A stretch of 64,000 nucleotides of DNA from Flavobacteriaceae bacterium (GTDB lineage Bacteria > Bacteroidota > Bacteroidia > Flavobacteriales > Flavobacteriaceae), in contig CANFHX010000011.1 in NCBI GenBank assembly GCA_947446865.1, positions 1 to 64,000 on the forward strand. Reading direction: 5' to 3'. Position 1 is the first letter of the stretch. Each line of letters opens with the position of its first letter. The notes below the pieces were generated by a model that ran no database searches, was not told the DNA's origin, and saw only the letters and a list, made by a program, of their open reading frames with translations. This document shows, piece after piece, positions 28,984-37,926 of the stretch. The position numbers were made by a program, and so were the translations under genes.

Positions 28984-31170
28984 TTAAAATTTATATTTTA
29001 GTGAGGTGAATACTTGTCTTGGCGCTATAGGATTAACACTATAATTTTCATGAACCGTGTAATTCAATTCGTTAGTAATATTAGACAATTTACACAACAA
29101 TGAAAACTTTTTCCAATTATATCCTAAAGAAAAATCAATAGTGGTGTAACCTTTCAATGGAATTTCTCTTTCCCAAATTCCGCCTGGTTTTGAACTATGG
29201 TACTGGTTGTTCCAACCAGCTACTCTATTTCCAATGTAATTTCCAATTGCTCCAACAGTTAAACCTTTGAAAACACCAGATTGTAAAGTGTAAAAGAAAC
29301 TTAAGTTAGCTGTATTTGCTGGAGTTCTTGCAACTCGGTCACCTTCAATAAAACTACCATTTAAACCAGAAGTTTTTGTAAATCTCATGTCGTTATAACT
29401 ATATCCAACCATAATATTCATTGATTCTATTGGTTTTATTGTAATGTCAACTTCAAAACCCTTGCTTGTAGTTTCTCCACTCAATGATTTTACGTTGGTA
29501 TTTGTATTAATTGTACCATTTGCATTAAATTCAGCCGTCTGAGCTAAGTTACTATTAATTATTTGATAAACAGTTACATTAGTACATAAATTTCCATTCC
29601 AAAACTCTTTTTTTACACCAATTTCATATTGGTCGATAATGGATGGTTTTATCGCTTCGTTTATAATGGTTATGCCTGTATTTGGAGTGAAGGAGTTCGA
29701 ATAACTTGTAAAAAAGGAAATGTTTTTGGTAGGTTGGTAGATTAATCCAACTTTTGGAGAAAAAGCACGATCGTTTCTAATCGTTTCATCCACAACCTTA
29801 GAAGCAACTAAATCATAAGTAATAGGTTTTGTTTCTTGAATAGAATAACGAATCCCTGCCAAAACTTTGAATTTATTGGTTAGCGAAATTAAATCTTGCG
29901 CATAGACACCATATCTATTGGTTGCTGTTTTTACAATTTTGGTATTTGTTGCTTGCGGAATTGTAGTTTCTTGAGTATATAAATCTAAATTATAGATGTT
30001 GATTAAATCGTAATTGGCAGGATTAAAGACAAAAGTATAAGCATCTGCAAAAGAATTTTCAATATCTAAACCTGTAAATAATTGATGTTTTACCTTACCA
30101 GTAGATACATTTCCTTGAAGACTTAATTGTTGACTGTAAATTTCTTCTACCGCTTTGTTTTTTCCTAAAGGACGATTCCAATCTCCATTTGCAGCTGGCA
30201 AAACACGCTCGGTTCCTTCAGAAATTCTGTTATAATTTTGATAAGAAGAATTAAGATTCAACTTCCATTTGGCATTAATTTGATAGTTTACCAAAGCAGA
30301 AACGGTTGCTTGTTTGGTATTTCCATGCGACCATTTTGCACCCAAATAAGTGTTTCTAGAAAGGTCAACAATGTCTCTTCCTATAGAACCGGTTCCAAAA
30401 TCAGGTGTCCAATCATCATTAAGATAATCTCCTTGAACTATAATTTCGGTTTTGTTATTAACCTTAAAAAGAAAGGACGGATTCACATAATAACGTTCCT
30501 TTTTTACAACATCTCTAAAACTCTCCGAATTTTCATAGGTTCCAATAAAACGATAAGCAATACTTCTACTTAAAGGACCGTAAAAATCTATAGAAGGTTT
30601 ATAAAAACTATAACTACCGGCTTGCATGCTCATTTCGAAACCTTTCTTGAAAGAAGGTGTTTTTGTAACCATATTCAAAATTCCGCCAGGAGCAACATTG
30701 CCATATAAAAGTGCCGAACTTCCTTTTAATATTTCCACTTTTTCTAAAGAAGCTACTTCCGGAATGGAACCACTACTAAATCGGAAACCATTTTTAAACA
30801 TATTATTTGCAGACATATCATATCCTCGTGACCAAAAAGATTCTTGTGCACCACCTCTTGCTGACCCAACATAAACTCCGTTAGCATTTTTTATCACATC
30901 ACTTAGTCGGATGGATTGTTGTTGCTCTATTATGGCACTTCCAATTTCTTGAATGCTTTGTGGTAAATCCATTGGTTTAATTCCTGAACGTGTAACAGTT
31001 GCTTCGTTTTTTTGCTTCGTTAAAATGATAACTTCATTAAGAATTTTTCCTTTTTCCTTTTTTATAGTATCATTTATCGCATAAAGGTTGTCCGTGTTTT
31101 TGATTTCTTGCGCAAAACTTTGTGCTGTAATACTGAGGGCTAAAGCGGAATAGTAAAAATAATTAATCAT
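28984..31170 (-). CDS. TonB-dependent siderophore receptor
   Basis: Plug domain MDLPQSIQEIGSAIIEQQQSIRLSDVIKNANGVYVG...ILKGSSALLYGNVAPGGILNMVTKTP; C-terminal beta-barrel. Confidence 0.95.
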   Translation of the reverse strand: MINYFYYSALALSITAQSFAQEIKNTDNLYAINDTIKKEKGKILNEVIILTKQKNEATVTRSGIKPMDLPQSIQEIGSAIIEQQQSIRLSDVIKNANGVYVGSARGGAQESFWSRGYDMSANNMFKNGFRFSSGSIPEVASLEKVEILKGSSALLYGNVAPGGILNMVTKTPSFKKGFEMSMQAGSYSFYKPSIDFYGPLSRSIAYRFIGTYENSESFRDVVKKERYYVNPSFLFKVNNKTEIIVQGDYLNDDWTPDFGTGSIGRDIVDLSRNTYLGAKWSHGNTKQATVSALVNYQINAKWKLNLNSSYQNYNRISEGTERVLPAANGDWNRPLGKNKAVEEIYSQQLSLQGNVSTGKVKHQLFTGLDIENSFADAYTFVFNPANYDLINIYNLDLYTQETTIPQATNTKIVKTATNRYGVYAQDLISLTNKFKVLAGIRYSIQETKPITYDLVASKVVDETIRNDRAFSPKVGLIYQPTKNISFFTSYSNSFTPNTGITIINEAIKPSIIDQYEIGVKKEFWNGNLCTNVTVYQIINSNLAQTAEFNANGTINTNTNVKSLSGETTSKGFEVDITIKPIESMNIMVGYSYNDMRFTKTSGLNGSFIEGDRVARTPANTANLSFFYTLQSGVFKGLTVGAIGNYIGNRVAGWNNQYHSSKPGGIWEREIPLKGYTTIDFSLGYNWKKFSLLCKLSNITNELNYTVHENYSVNPIAPRQVFTSLKYKF

Positions 31171-31195
31171 TTATTTAGATTTAATAAAAATAATT
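31171..31195. promoter_or_regulatory. Operator-like repeat copy 1 near the receptor start
   Basis: TTATTTAGATTTAATAAAAATAATT; 21/24 identical to 31232-31255. Confidence 0.5.
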
Positions 31196-31198
31196 ATG

Positions 31199-31229
31199 CA
31201 AATATAAATAGTCCTTTTTAATTCACAAA
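31199..31229 (-). promoter_or_regulatory. Promoter of the siderophore receptor: TTTG-N19-TATATTTG
   Basis: On minus strand TTTG (31229-31226), 19-nt spacer, TATATTTG (31206-31199), fitting the Bacteroidota -33/-7 consensus. Confidence 0.65.
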
Positions 31230-31231
31230 GT

Positions 31232-31255
31232 TTATTTAGACTTAATATGAATAAT
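31232..31255. promoter_or_regulatory. Operator-like repeat copy 2 upstream of the receptor promoter
   Basis: TTATTTAGACTTAATATGAATAAT. Confidence 0.5.
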
Positions 31256-31408
31256 ATTTTTAAGAAGTTGATTTTGTTATTAATACAAACGAAAAAAACT
31301 TGCCGTGGAGCAAGTTTTAAAGACAAATTGAGCATTTTATTATCAAATTCCAAAATTAAATATTCACAGGGCCTTTTTTGGAAGGAAATCAAAATAAAAG
31401 TAAAAATA

Positions 31409-31446
31409 AAAGCTGTCTCAAAATAAATTAGGAGACAGCTTTATTT
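31409..31446. terminator. Hairpin terminator
   Basis: AAAGCTGTCTC-loop-GAGACAGCTTT followed by T-rich sequence. Confidence 0.8.
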
Positions 31447-31679
31447 TTTATTAATAATATATTTCGCCTTTCGGCTAATTGTAAACCTTTTATATTCCAA
31501 ATATAGAAAGAACTTAAATGCGAAAGTCTTAAAATTATATTAAAGTTTAAAACGTATTACATTTTAGTTGTTTTTTGTTCCATTATCATTATTTAGTGAC
31601 AATTTTCATTAGCACTCACTCGAAATAGGTTACTATTTTAACTTTGGCCATTGTGTTTTTTCTTCAAATGCTTAGTTTG

Positions 31680-32528
31680 TTATTTGTTGTAAAGTGAATT
31701 TTTTATAATTAGTTTGTAGATACTAGATTCCAAAACATCATTGTCTTTGTCTTCACAGACTAAAAATTCAATTGAATCTTTGGTTTTTTGGAAAAGGGTT
31801 ATGCCTTCTAATTTATAATTGCCTTCTATTTTTTTTGTAAAATCCAATTGCATTGTTTCAATGTCGATGCGCCCTATAATACTTCCAAGGATTTCTCCAT
31901 CGTCATAAGTAGATTCGGTATTTTCTGAAGTTGCTAAGAAATAGATTTTGTCTTCCACTAAAATAGCATCGGTAAAACTACTGCGAACGCCTTTTATTTT
32001 TGGGAGTTTATACGCGTTGGATAAAATTCGGAAATCGGTGGTAAGGTTTTTGCCGGTGATGGTGAAAACAACATTTTTATTGGTTTTTCCGTTGCCACGA
32101 TTGAAAAGAAACCAATTTTCGCCATTGTGGATGGCTCCTTCCAAATTAAAATCGTCGGGTTTTATTTCTCCAAAAGATTGCAAAGCAAGGTACAAATCGG
32201 AAACATCTTTGGTGGCAAGAACCTTTTTGGATTTGGCATCCATGTGCAGCATTTTAGTTCTGTTTTCGGTAGAACCCGAACCAAAAATATAGAGGCTATC
32301 TTTGAATTGGGTGATGGCTTCTAGATCTTGTTTTTGATTTTTTGGGATGTTTTCTTGGGCATTTTCTGTTAATGGATGTCGGTCTAGTTTTGCGGAATCT
32401 ATATGGTATTCATACAAATAGGTACTGTTGTCGCCAATAGCCAAGATGGTATTGTTTTGGTAGATTAATCCGGAGGCCGAACCAAGCCCAATGATTTTAA
32501 ATAAAAAAGAAAGTTGGAGTTTTTCCAT
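31680..32528 (-). CDS. Hypothetical protein, possibly beta-propeller-like
   Basis: MEKLQLSFLFKIIGLGSASGLIYQNNTILAIGDNSTYLYEYHID...; the track extension to 32675 is translated repeat sequence. Confidence 0.7.
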   Translation of the reverse strand: MEKLQLSFLFKIIGLGSASGLIYQNNTILAIGDNSTYLYEYHIDSAKLDRHPLTENAQENIPKNQKQDLEAITQFKDSLYIFGSGSTENRTKMLHMDAKSKKVLATKDVSDLYLALQSFGEIKPDDFNLEGAIHNGENWFLFNRGNGKTNKNVVFTITGKNLTTDFRILSNAYKLPKIKGVRSSFTDAILVEDKIYFLATSENTESTYDDGEILGSIIGRIDIETMQLDFTKKIEGNYKLEGITLFQKTKDSIEFLVCEDKDNDVLESSIYKLIIKNSLYNK

Positions 32529-32544
32529 AAGTTTGCCGATAAGT

Positions 32545-32626
32545 TTAGCCCCGATTGCAACGGAAATCCTTTTCTTTTTTTTCTTTAAAAAAAGAAAAGA
32601 TTGCAGTGTAAAGCGGGAATTGCTCC
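32545..32626 (+). repeat. Dispersed palindromic intergenic repeat (AGCCCCGATTG...AAAGCGGGAATTGCTCC)
   Basis: ttAGCCCCGATTGcaacggaaatccttttctttttttctttaaaaaaagaaaagattgcagtgtAAAGCGGGAATTgctcc. Confidence 0.78.
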
Positions 32627-32771
32627 TCAAAAATACTATTATTAGTTTTATAAATTGAAATAACTTTAAAAACAATATTTATAATCAATGTTTAATTTTA
32701 CTACTGTAATTGATTTTTGATATTGCCATTGCCATTGAATTACCTACTTTTGCAAATTCAAAAAACGCAAC

Positions 32772-34163
32772 GTGAATTTATCCCAGTATACTAAAGAGTT
32801 TCGATATAATATGCAATTGGCATACCCAGTAATTTTGGGTATGTTAGGGCATACCCTAATCATGATTGTAGATAATATCATGGTAGGGAAATTAGGTTCT
32901 ACCGAGTTGGCCGCAGTTTCACTTGGAAACAGTATGGTTTTTGTGGCGCTTTCTCTTGGAATAGGTTTTTCAACGGCTATAACGCCAATTGTAGGGGAAG
33001 CCGATGCCGAAAAAAATACCGATAAAATTCGTTCGGTTTTTCATAATGGATTGTTTTTGTGTGTCATTTTGGGCTTTGCTCTTTTTGGTTTAATTGTTTT
33101 AGGTAAACCAATTATGGAAATGTTGCACCAACCTAAAGAGGTAATTGTTTTAGCAAAACCGTATTTGGACTGGGTAGGATTTTCGTTAGTGCCGCTAATA
33201 ATTTACCAAGGCTACAAGCAGTTTGCCGATGGTTTATCGATGACTAAATACTCGATGTATGCTATTGTTATGGCGAATATTCTCCACGTAATAGTGAACT
33301 ATTGTTTGATTTATGGCTTTTGGATTTTTCCTAAAATGGGAATCCTCGGTGCCGGATTAGGAACGGTTATTTCCAGAATTGCAATGGTGGTATTTATGCA
33401 CGTAATTTTATCGAAACAAGAACGATTACAAACTTATTTTCAGAACTTTAGTTTTGCTGAAATTAAAAAGGAAACTATCCGTAAAATTGTGAGTTTAGGA
33501 ATTCCTTCTGCTATGCAAATGCTATTTGAAGTGGTACTATTTACTGCCGGAATTTGGCTTTGTGGAAATATCGGTAAAACAAGTCAGGCTGCCAATCAAA
33601 TTGCGCTGAGTTTGGCCTCAATGACGTTTATGTTTGCCATGGGATTGAGCGTAGTTTCAATGATTCGAGTGAGTAACCAAAAGGGATTGCAAGATTATAA
33701 AAACCTTGTGGTGGTGGCTCGTTCCATTTTTTTATTAGCAATTCTTATTGAAATTGTCTTTGCTTTGTTGTTTATTCTTTTACATCAAATAGTACCGCCG
33801 TTGTTTTTAGACATGAGCGATACCACACAACTTTTAGACAACCAAGAAGTGGTTACTATTGCTGCTAAATTACTTTTGGTAGCAGCAGTTTTTCAAATTT
33901 CGGATGGAATTCAAGTTGTAGTTTTAGGCGCTTTACGCGGATTGCAAGATGTGAAAATCCCTATGTATATTACCTTTGTGGCCTATTGGGTTATTGGATT
34001 TCCAATTTCGTATTACCTTGGCGAATATACCGAACTAAAAGCAGTTGGAGTTTGGATAGGATTACTTGCAGGATTGACCGCAGCGGCAGTTTTCTTATTT
34101 ATTAGGTTCCATTATTTAACCAAAAAATTGATTGTTGAAAATCCGGAACTTCCTGTTTTGTAA
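32772..34163 (+). CDS. MATE-family efflux transporter (NorM-like)
   Basis: 12-TM protein, YPVILGMLGHTLIMIVDNIMVGKLGSTELAAVSLGNS; GTG start. Confidence 0.93.
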   Translation: MNLSQYTKEFRYNMQLAYPVILGMLGHTLIMIVDNIMVGKLGSTELAAVSLGNSMVFVALSLGIGFSTAITPIVGEADAEKNTDKIRSVFHNGLFLCVILGFALFGLIVLGKPIMEMLHQPKEVIVLAKPYLDWVGFSLVPLIIYQGYKQFADGLSMTKYSMYAIVMANILHVIVNYCLIYGFWIFPKMGILGAGLGTVISRIAMVVFMHVILSKQERLQTYFQNFSFAEIKKETIRKIVSLGIPSAMQMLFEVVLFTAGIWLCGNIGKTSQAANQIALSLASMTFMFAMGLSVVSMIRVSNQKGLQDYKNLVVVARSIFLLAILIEIVFALLFILLHQIVPPLFLDMSDTTQLLDNQEVVTIAAKLLLVAAVFQISDGIQVVVLGALRGLQDVKIPMYITFVAYWVIGFPISYYLGEYTELKAVGVWIGLLAGLTAAAVFLFIRFHYLTKKLIVENPELPVL

Positions 34164-34210
34164 CAATTAATCAAAACCTACGTATAACCAATAAATTAAA
34201 ACATTAAAAA

Positions 34211-35116
34211 ATGATAGTATTAATTATTCTTGGAATTATTTTGGTTGTAGCGGGTATAACTTTAAAGGACAATGCTAATCCGTTATCTAAATTTTCGGGA
34301 ACCATCCGAATTGTTGGTTTTTTGGTTATTGTATTGGGCGTATTTTCGTCCATGTTCAAACAAATAGATGCTGGAAAAGTGGGCGTGAAATCGTTGTACG
34401 GAAATGTACAACCCGATGTATTAGAAAGTGGTTTGCATGTTATAAATCCTTTATTGGATATTACTATTTTTGATACCCAAACTCAAAACTACACCATGTC
34501 CGCAGTGCACTCAGAAGGCGCTCAAGAAGGAGATGATGCCATTCGAGTATTGTCCAACGATGGGCTAGAGGTTGTAATTGACTTAACCGTTTTATATCGA
34601 GTTTTACCTGGAGATGCACCAAAAATCCTTAAAGGAATTGGAGAAAATTATACTGATAAAATTGTTCGTCCAATAACCAGAACTCGTATTCGAGACAACG
34701 CTGTTTATTATGATGCAGTTGCTTTGTATTCTACCAAAAGAAATGAATTCCAACAACGAATTTTCAAATCTATTGAAGATGACTTTAAAAAAAGAGGATT
34801 AGTTTTAGAGCAATTGTTGATTCGAAATATTAATTTGCCAACTTCAGTAAAAGCATCTATAGAAAGTAAAATTAATGCTGAACAAGATGCTCAAAAAATG
34901 CAATTTGTTTTACAAAAAGAAAAACAAGAAGCCGAACGTAAACGAGTAGAAGCACAAGGTATTGCCGATTACCAAAGAATTATTTCGACCAATCTTACCG
35001 ATAAACAATTACAATACGAACAGATAAAAGCCCAAAAAGAGTTAGCGGCTTCCCCAAATACCAAAATTATTTTCATGGGGAAAAACAGTGGCTCGGTTAT
35101 TTTATCCGATAAATAA
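34211..35116 (+). CDS. Prohibitin/SPFH-domain protein
   Basis: IDAGKVGVKSLYGNVQPDVLESGLHVINPL...; coiled coil DAQKMQFVLQKEKQEAERKRVEAQGIADYQRI. Confidence 0.93.
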   Translation: MIVLIILGIILVVAGITLKDNANPLSKFSGTIRIVGFLVIVLGVFSSMFKQIDAGKVGVKSLYGNVQPDVLESGLHVINPLLDITIFDTQTQNYTMSAVHSEGAQEGDDAIRVLSNDGLEVVIDLTVLYRVLPGDAPKILKGIGENYTDKIVRPITRTRIRDNAVYYDAVALYSTKRNEFQQRIFKSIEDDFKKRGLVLEQLLIRNINLPTSVKASIESKINAEQDAQKMQFVLQKEKQEAERKRVEAQGIADYQRIISTNLTDKQLQYEQIKAQKELAASPNTKIIFMGKNSGSVILSDK

Positions 35117-35161
35117 AAAGTAAATTTGTTACTTTAGAAACTAATAAACCCTAAACTAATT

Positions 35162-35389
35162 ATGATATTACCAAAATTTGTTATAGCAGATAATTCTGAT
35201 TTCCCAGAAGATATTTTCATCATACACCTTGATTTTCCTCGTTTTTTAATCAATTTAAAAGACGATGAAGTAGAATTTCTTGAAGATTTAGAAGGAGAAG
35301 ATGAAACCGAATTAGAAGCCGAAATGGAGCATTTAATTACTCTTGCCGGAGAGTTTTACGATAAAGAAATGAAACTTTTTGAAGAGTAA
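35162..35389 (+). CDS. Small acidic hypothetical protein
   Basis: 75-aa ORF rich in D/E. Confidence 0.65.
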   Translation: MILPKFVIADNSDFPEDIFIIHLDFPRFLINLKDDEVEFLEDLEGEDETELEAEMEHLITLAGEFYDKEMKLFEE

Positions 35390-35425
35390 TCCTAAACTTA
35401 AATAGTGTAAAAAAAATAAAATAGT

Positions 35426-36190
35426 TTATATAATTTTTCTAATTCCAATCATTACAAAAATTAATGCACTATATGCAATGAAAAATGGCACAATATATTC
35501 AATCCAACCCATGGGTAACATTATTGCAATAATCAGCAATTGAAATCCCAATCCATAAAGTGAAAGCAGTGTCATAAACCAATTTGGGAAGGTTTTTACT
35601 TTATAGGCTTCGGGATCTAAGAGGTGAATTATTTTATCAAATATACCATAAACTAGTGTGTAAATTGCAAATAATATATCTACAGATTTTTGACTTTCTC
35701 CTGGTAAAGCTCTTGGTGATTTGTATTCAAATATTTTACTCGTAGTATCTCCACCAACTGATTTTGTTCTTAAAATCACATAGTAATAATTGTACAAAGT
35801 TCCCTGCAATTGAATTCCGATAAAGGCTAGAAATGTAATCCAAATTGTGGTTTTAGAAACATAGCAAATTGCTATCAGAAATAAAAAATTCAGAATAATA
35901 TCAAACACACTATCTAGATATCTCCCTACATAGGAAGGCGTGTTTTTTAAACGTGCCAATTCGCCATCGGCAGCATCGATTCCTGATTTTAAAACAATAA
36001 AAAAACCTGCTAACAAATAATGATTGGTTAGTATGCAATAAATAGCGATCAATCCAGTAATACCAAAGAGAATAGTAACGTGAATAGGAGTGAAGCTGGT
36101 GTTTTTAAGCTGATTTGCAAGAAATCTCCCAAAGGATCTTCCATAATCGGATAGGTCTAGAAATTTATCTTCTGCTGCAAGTTTAGACAT
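35426..36190 (-). CDS. CDP-alcohol phosphatidyltransferase family protein
   Basis: Motif DAADGELARLKNTPSYVGRYLDSVFD. Confidence 0.9.
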   Translation of the reverse strand: MSKLAAEDKFLDLSDYGRSFGRFLANQLKNTSFTPIHVTILFGITGLIAIYCILTNHYLLAGFFIVLKSGIDAADGELARLKNTPSYVGRYLDSVFDIILNFLFLIAICYVSKTTIWITFLAFIGIQLQGTLYNYYYVILRTKSVGGDTTSKIFEYKSPRALPGESQKSVDILFAIYTLVYGIFDKIIHLLDPEAYKVKTFPNWFMTLLSLYGLGFQLLIIAIMLPMGWIEYIVPFFIAYSALIFVMIGIRKII

Positions 36191-36278
36191 TTAAAGTAGG
36201 TGAGTAGAATTGTGACAATATAGTCTGGAATTTTTCAATTGCCCACGGTATAAAACGTGGGTTTTGGTTTTTAATAAT

Positions 36279-37298
36279 TTATTTGGATAATCGATGTAAC
36301 GAATAAGTCATTGCTGCTAATAAAAAGAACGCCATGGCTTGGTGTGTAACACCCAACCACATAGGAACGCTATATAATAATGTTAAAATTCCAAGAATGA
36401 ATTGCAAAAATACCAGAAAAACTAAGGCGTTCAATCCGTTTTTTTGTTCTTTAGAAAGGGAGTGTTTTTTACTTTTGAAAAACAAAAATAAAATCAAAGC
36501 TACCACTACATAAGCAATAGTTCGGTGTACAAATTGAACGCCACTTTTTCCTTCGGTAAATCGTAACAACCAAGAATCTTTTTCTACCAAAATACTTTCG
36601 TGAAAAAATTGTCCATCACTCATTAATGGCCAATGATTATGGATAAATCCTGCATCTAAACCAGCAACAAATCCTCCGTAAATTATTTGAAAAAGCAAAA
36701 AAGCTAGAGTAATTCGGGCTATTTTTTTTAAGGGAATTATAACTTCTCGTTTAGCTGGATAGATTAAATCTAAAGCTACCCAAAGCGTGTAAGCAAAGGT
36801 AATAAAGGCAAACGTTAAGTGTAACGCAAGTCTAAAATGACTCACATCCGGATTGTTTACCAATCCACTTTTTACCATAAACCAACCTAAAAATCCTTGA
36901 AAAGCACCCATTCCCAAAAGGATACCGCATTTTTTTAGGGTTTCAGCGTCTAATTTTTTCTTTATCAAAAAATACACAAACGGAATAATGAAAACAAACC
37001 CAAGAATTCGTCCAATAAATCGGTGGAACCATTCCCAAAAATAAATAAATTTATAATCGGCTAGTTGAAAATTATTATGAATATTGACTAATTTGTATTC
37101 TGGAAATTGTTTGTAAGTATCAAATGCCTGTTGCCAAGCTACCTCTGTTAAAGGAGGGAAAGTGTCGGTTACCAAATGCCAATCGGTCATGGAAAGTCCG
37201 GAATTAGTTAGGCGCGTGATGCCACCGACTACTACCATTACAAACACTAAAAAACATCCAGATAAAAGCCAGATTATTACAGATTTATTTTGTTTCAT
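36279..37298 (-). CDS. ctaA: Heme A synthase, COX15/CtaA family
   Basis: VVVGGITRLTNSGLSMTDWHLVTDTFPPLT; EWFHRFIGRILG; GGFVAGLDAGFIHNHWPLM; VQFVHRTIAYVV. Confidence 0.94.
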   Translation of the reverse strand: MKQNKSVIIWLLSGCFLVFVMVVVGGITRLTNSGLSMTDWHLVTDTFPPLTEVAWQQAFDTYKQFPEYKLVNIHNNFQLADYKFIYFWEWFHRFIGRILGFVFIIPFVYFLIKKKLDAETLKKCGILLGMGAFQGFLGWFMVKSGLVNNPDVSHFRLALHLTFAFITFAYTLWVALDLIYPAKREVIIPLKKIARITLAFLLFQIIYGGFVAGLDAGFIHNHWPLMSDGQFFHESILVEKDSWLLRFTEGKSGVQFVHRTIAYVVVALILFLFFKSKKHSLSKEQKNGLNALVFLVFLQFILGILTLLYSVPMWLGVTHQAMAFFLLAAMTYSLHRLSK

Positions 37299-37300
37299 TT

Positions 37301-37606
37301 TTATTTAATTGGAAAATTTTGGGGATTTTGTCTTGTGTCCCAGATGTCTAGAACCTTTATCGTGAATTCATTAATTTCAAAAATTAAATAATAATCTCGA
37401 ACTAAAACGGCTCTGATATTTTCGGCATTTGTAGCAATAGATGCTTCGGGATTAATAGCAATTCTTTCTATTGTTTCAGTGAAATAAATATTAAGTTTTT
37501 TACTGTAAACTTTTGATTTGTTCCTAGTATTCCAATATTCAAAAATAGAATTTCTAGTTTTCCTAGCAAATGAAGTCCAAATTATTTTTCTTGCTCTTGA
37601 AACCAT
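37301..37606 (-). CDS. ParE/RelE-superfamily toxin
   Basis: VSRARKIIWTSFARKTRNSIFEYWNTRNKSKVYSKKLNIYFTETIERIAINPEAS...VLVRDYYLIFEI. Confidence 0.82.
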   Translation of the reverse strand: MVSRARKIIWTSFARKTRNSIFEYWNTRNKSKVYSKKLNIYFTETIERIAINPEASIATNAENIRAVLVRDYYLIFEINEFTIKVLDIWDTRQNPQNFPIK

Positions 37607-37869
37607 TTTTCTAATTCTAATTGATCTTCTTCATGCGAAATAAAATCCCCATTCTCAATTTGTTTTAGAGAAATATCAATTCTAGCTTGCTGCCATTCAT
37701 TTAGAATTAGAACTTTTTCGGTTTTAATATAAGTAGTTGGTGGTTCATTTACCTCATGAATTGTTTGTTGAATATTGTTTAAAACAGCTTCAATTTTCAT
37801 CAAAGTTTCTAAATCATTCGTGTGAATAATTTTTGCTATCAAATCTAATTTTAGTTCCCCGATATTCAT
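37582..37869 (-). CDS. Putative antitoxin
   Basis: Small acidic ORF overlapping the toxin start; ISLKQIENGDFISHEE. Confidence 0.65.
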   Translation of the reverse strand: MNIGELKLDLIAKIIHTNDLETLMKIEAVLNNIQQTIHEVNEPPTTYIKTEKVLILNEWQQARIDISLKQIENGDFISHEEDQLELEKWFQEQEK

Positions 37870-37926
37870 AGTACCTAATTTTTTATAAAATTATAATTTT
37901 TTTCATTTAGAAGAAAAAAACAATAG

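Noticed and set aside
31171-31392. 73-aa minus-strand ORF upstream of the siderophore receptor
   Set aside because: Covers the promoter and operator-like repeats; no domain, unlikely translated.
31447-31679. Intergenic region as possible tRNA or ncRNA
   Set aside because: No cloverleaf, CCA end or recognised RNA motif found by eye.
36242-36260. cccacg...cgtggg hairpin as terminator of ctaA
   Set aside because: The T-rich tract is on the plus strand while ctaA is on the minus strand; stem is only 6 bp.
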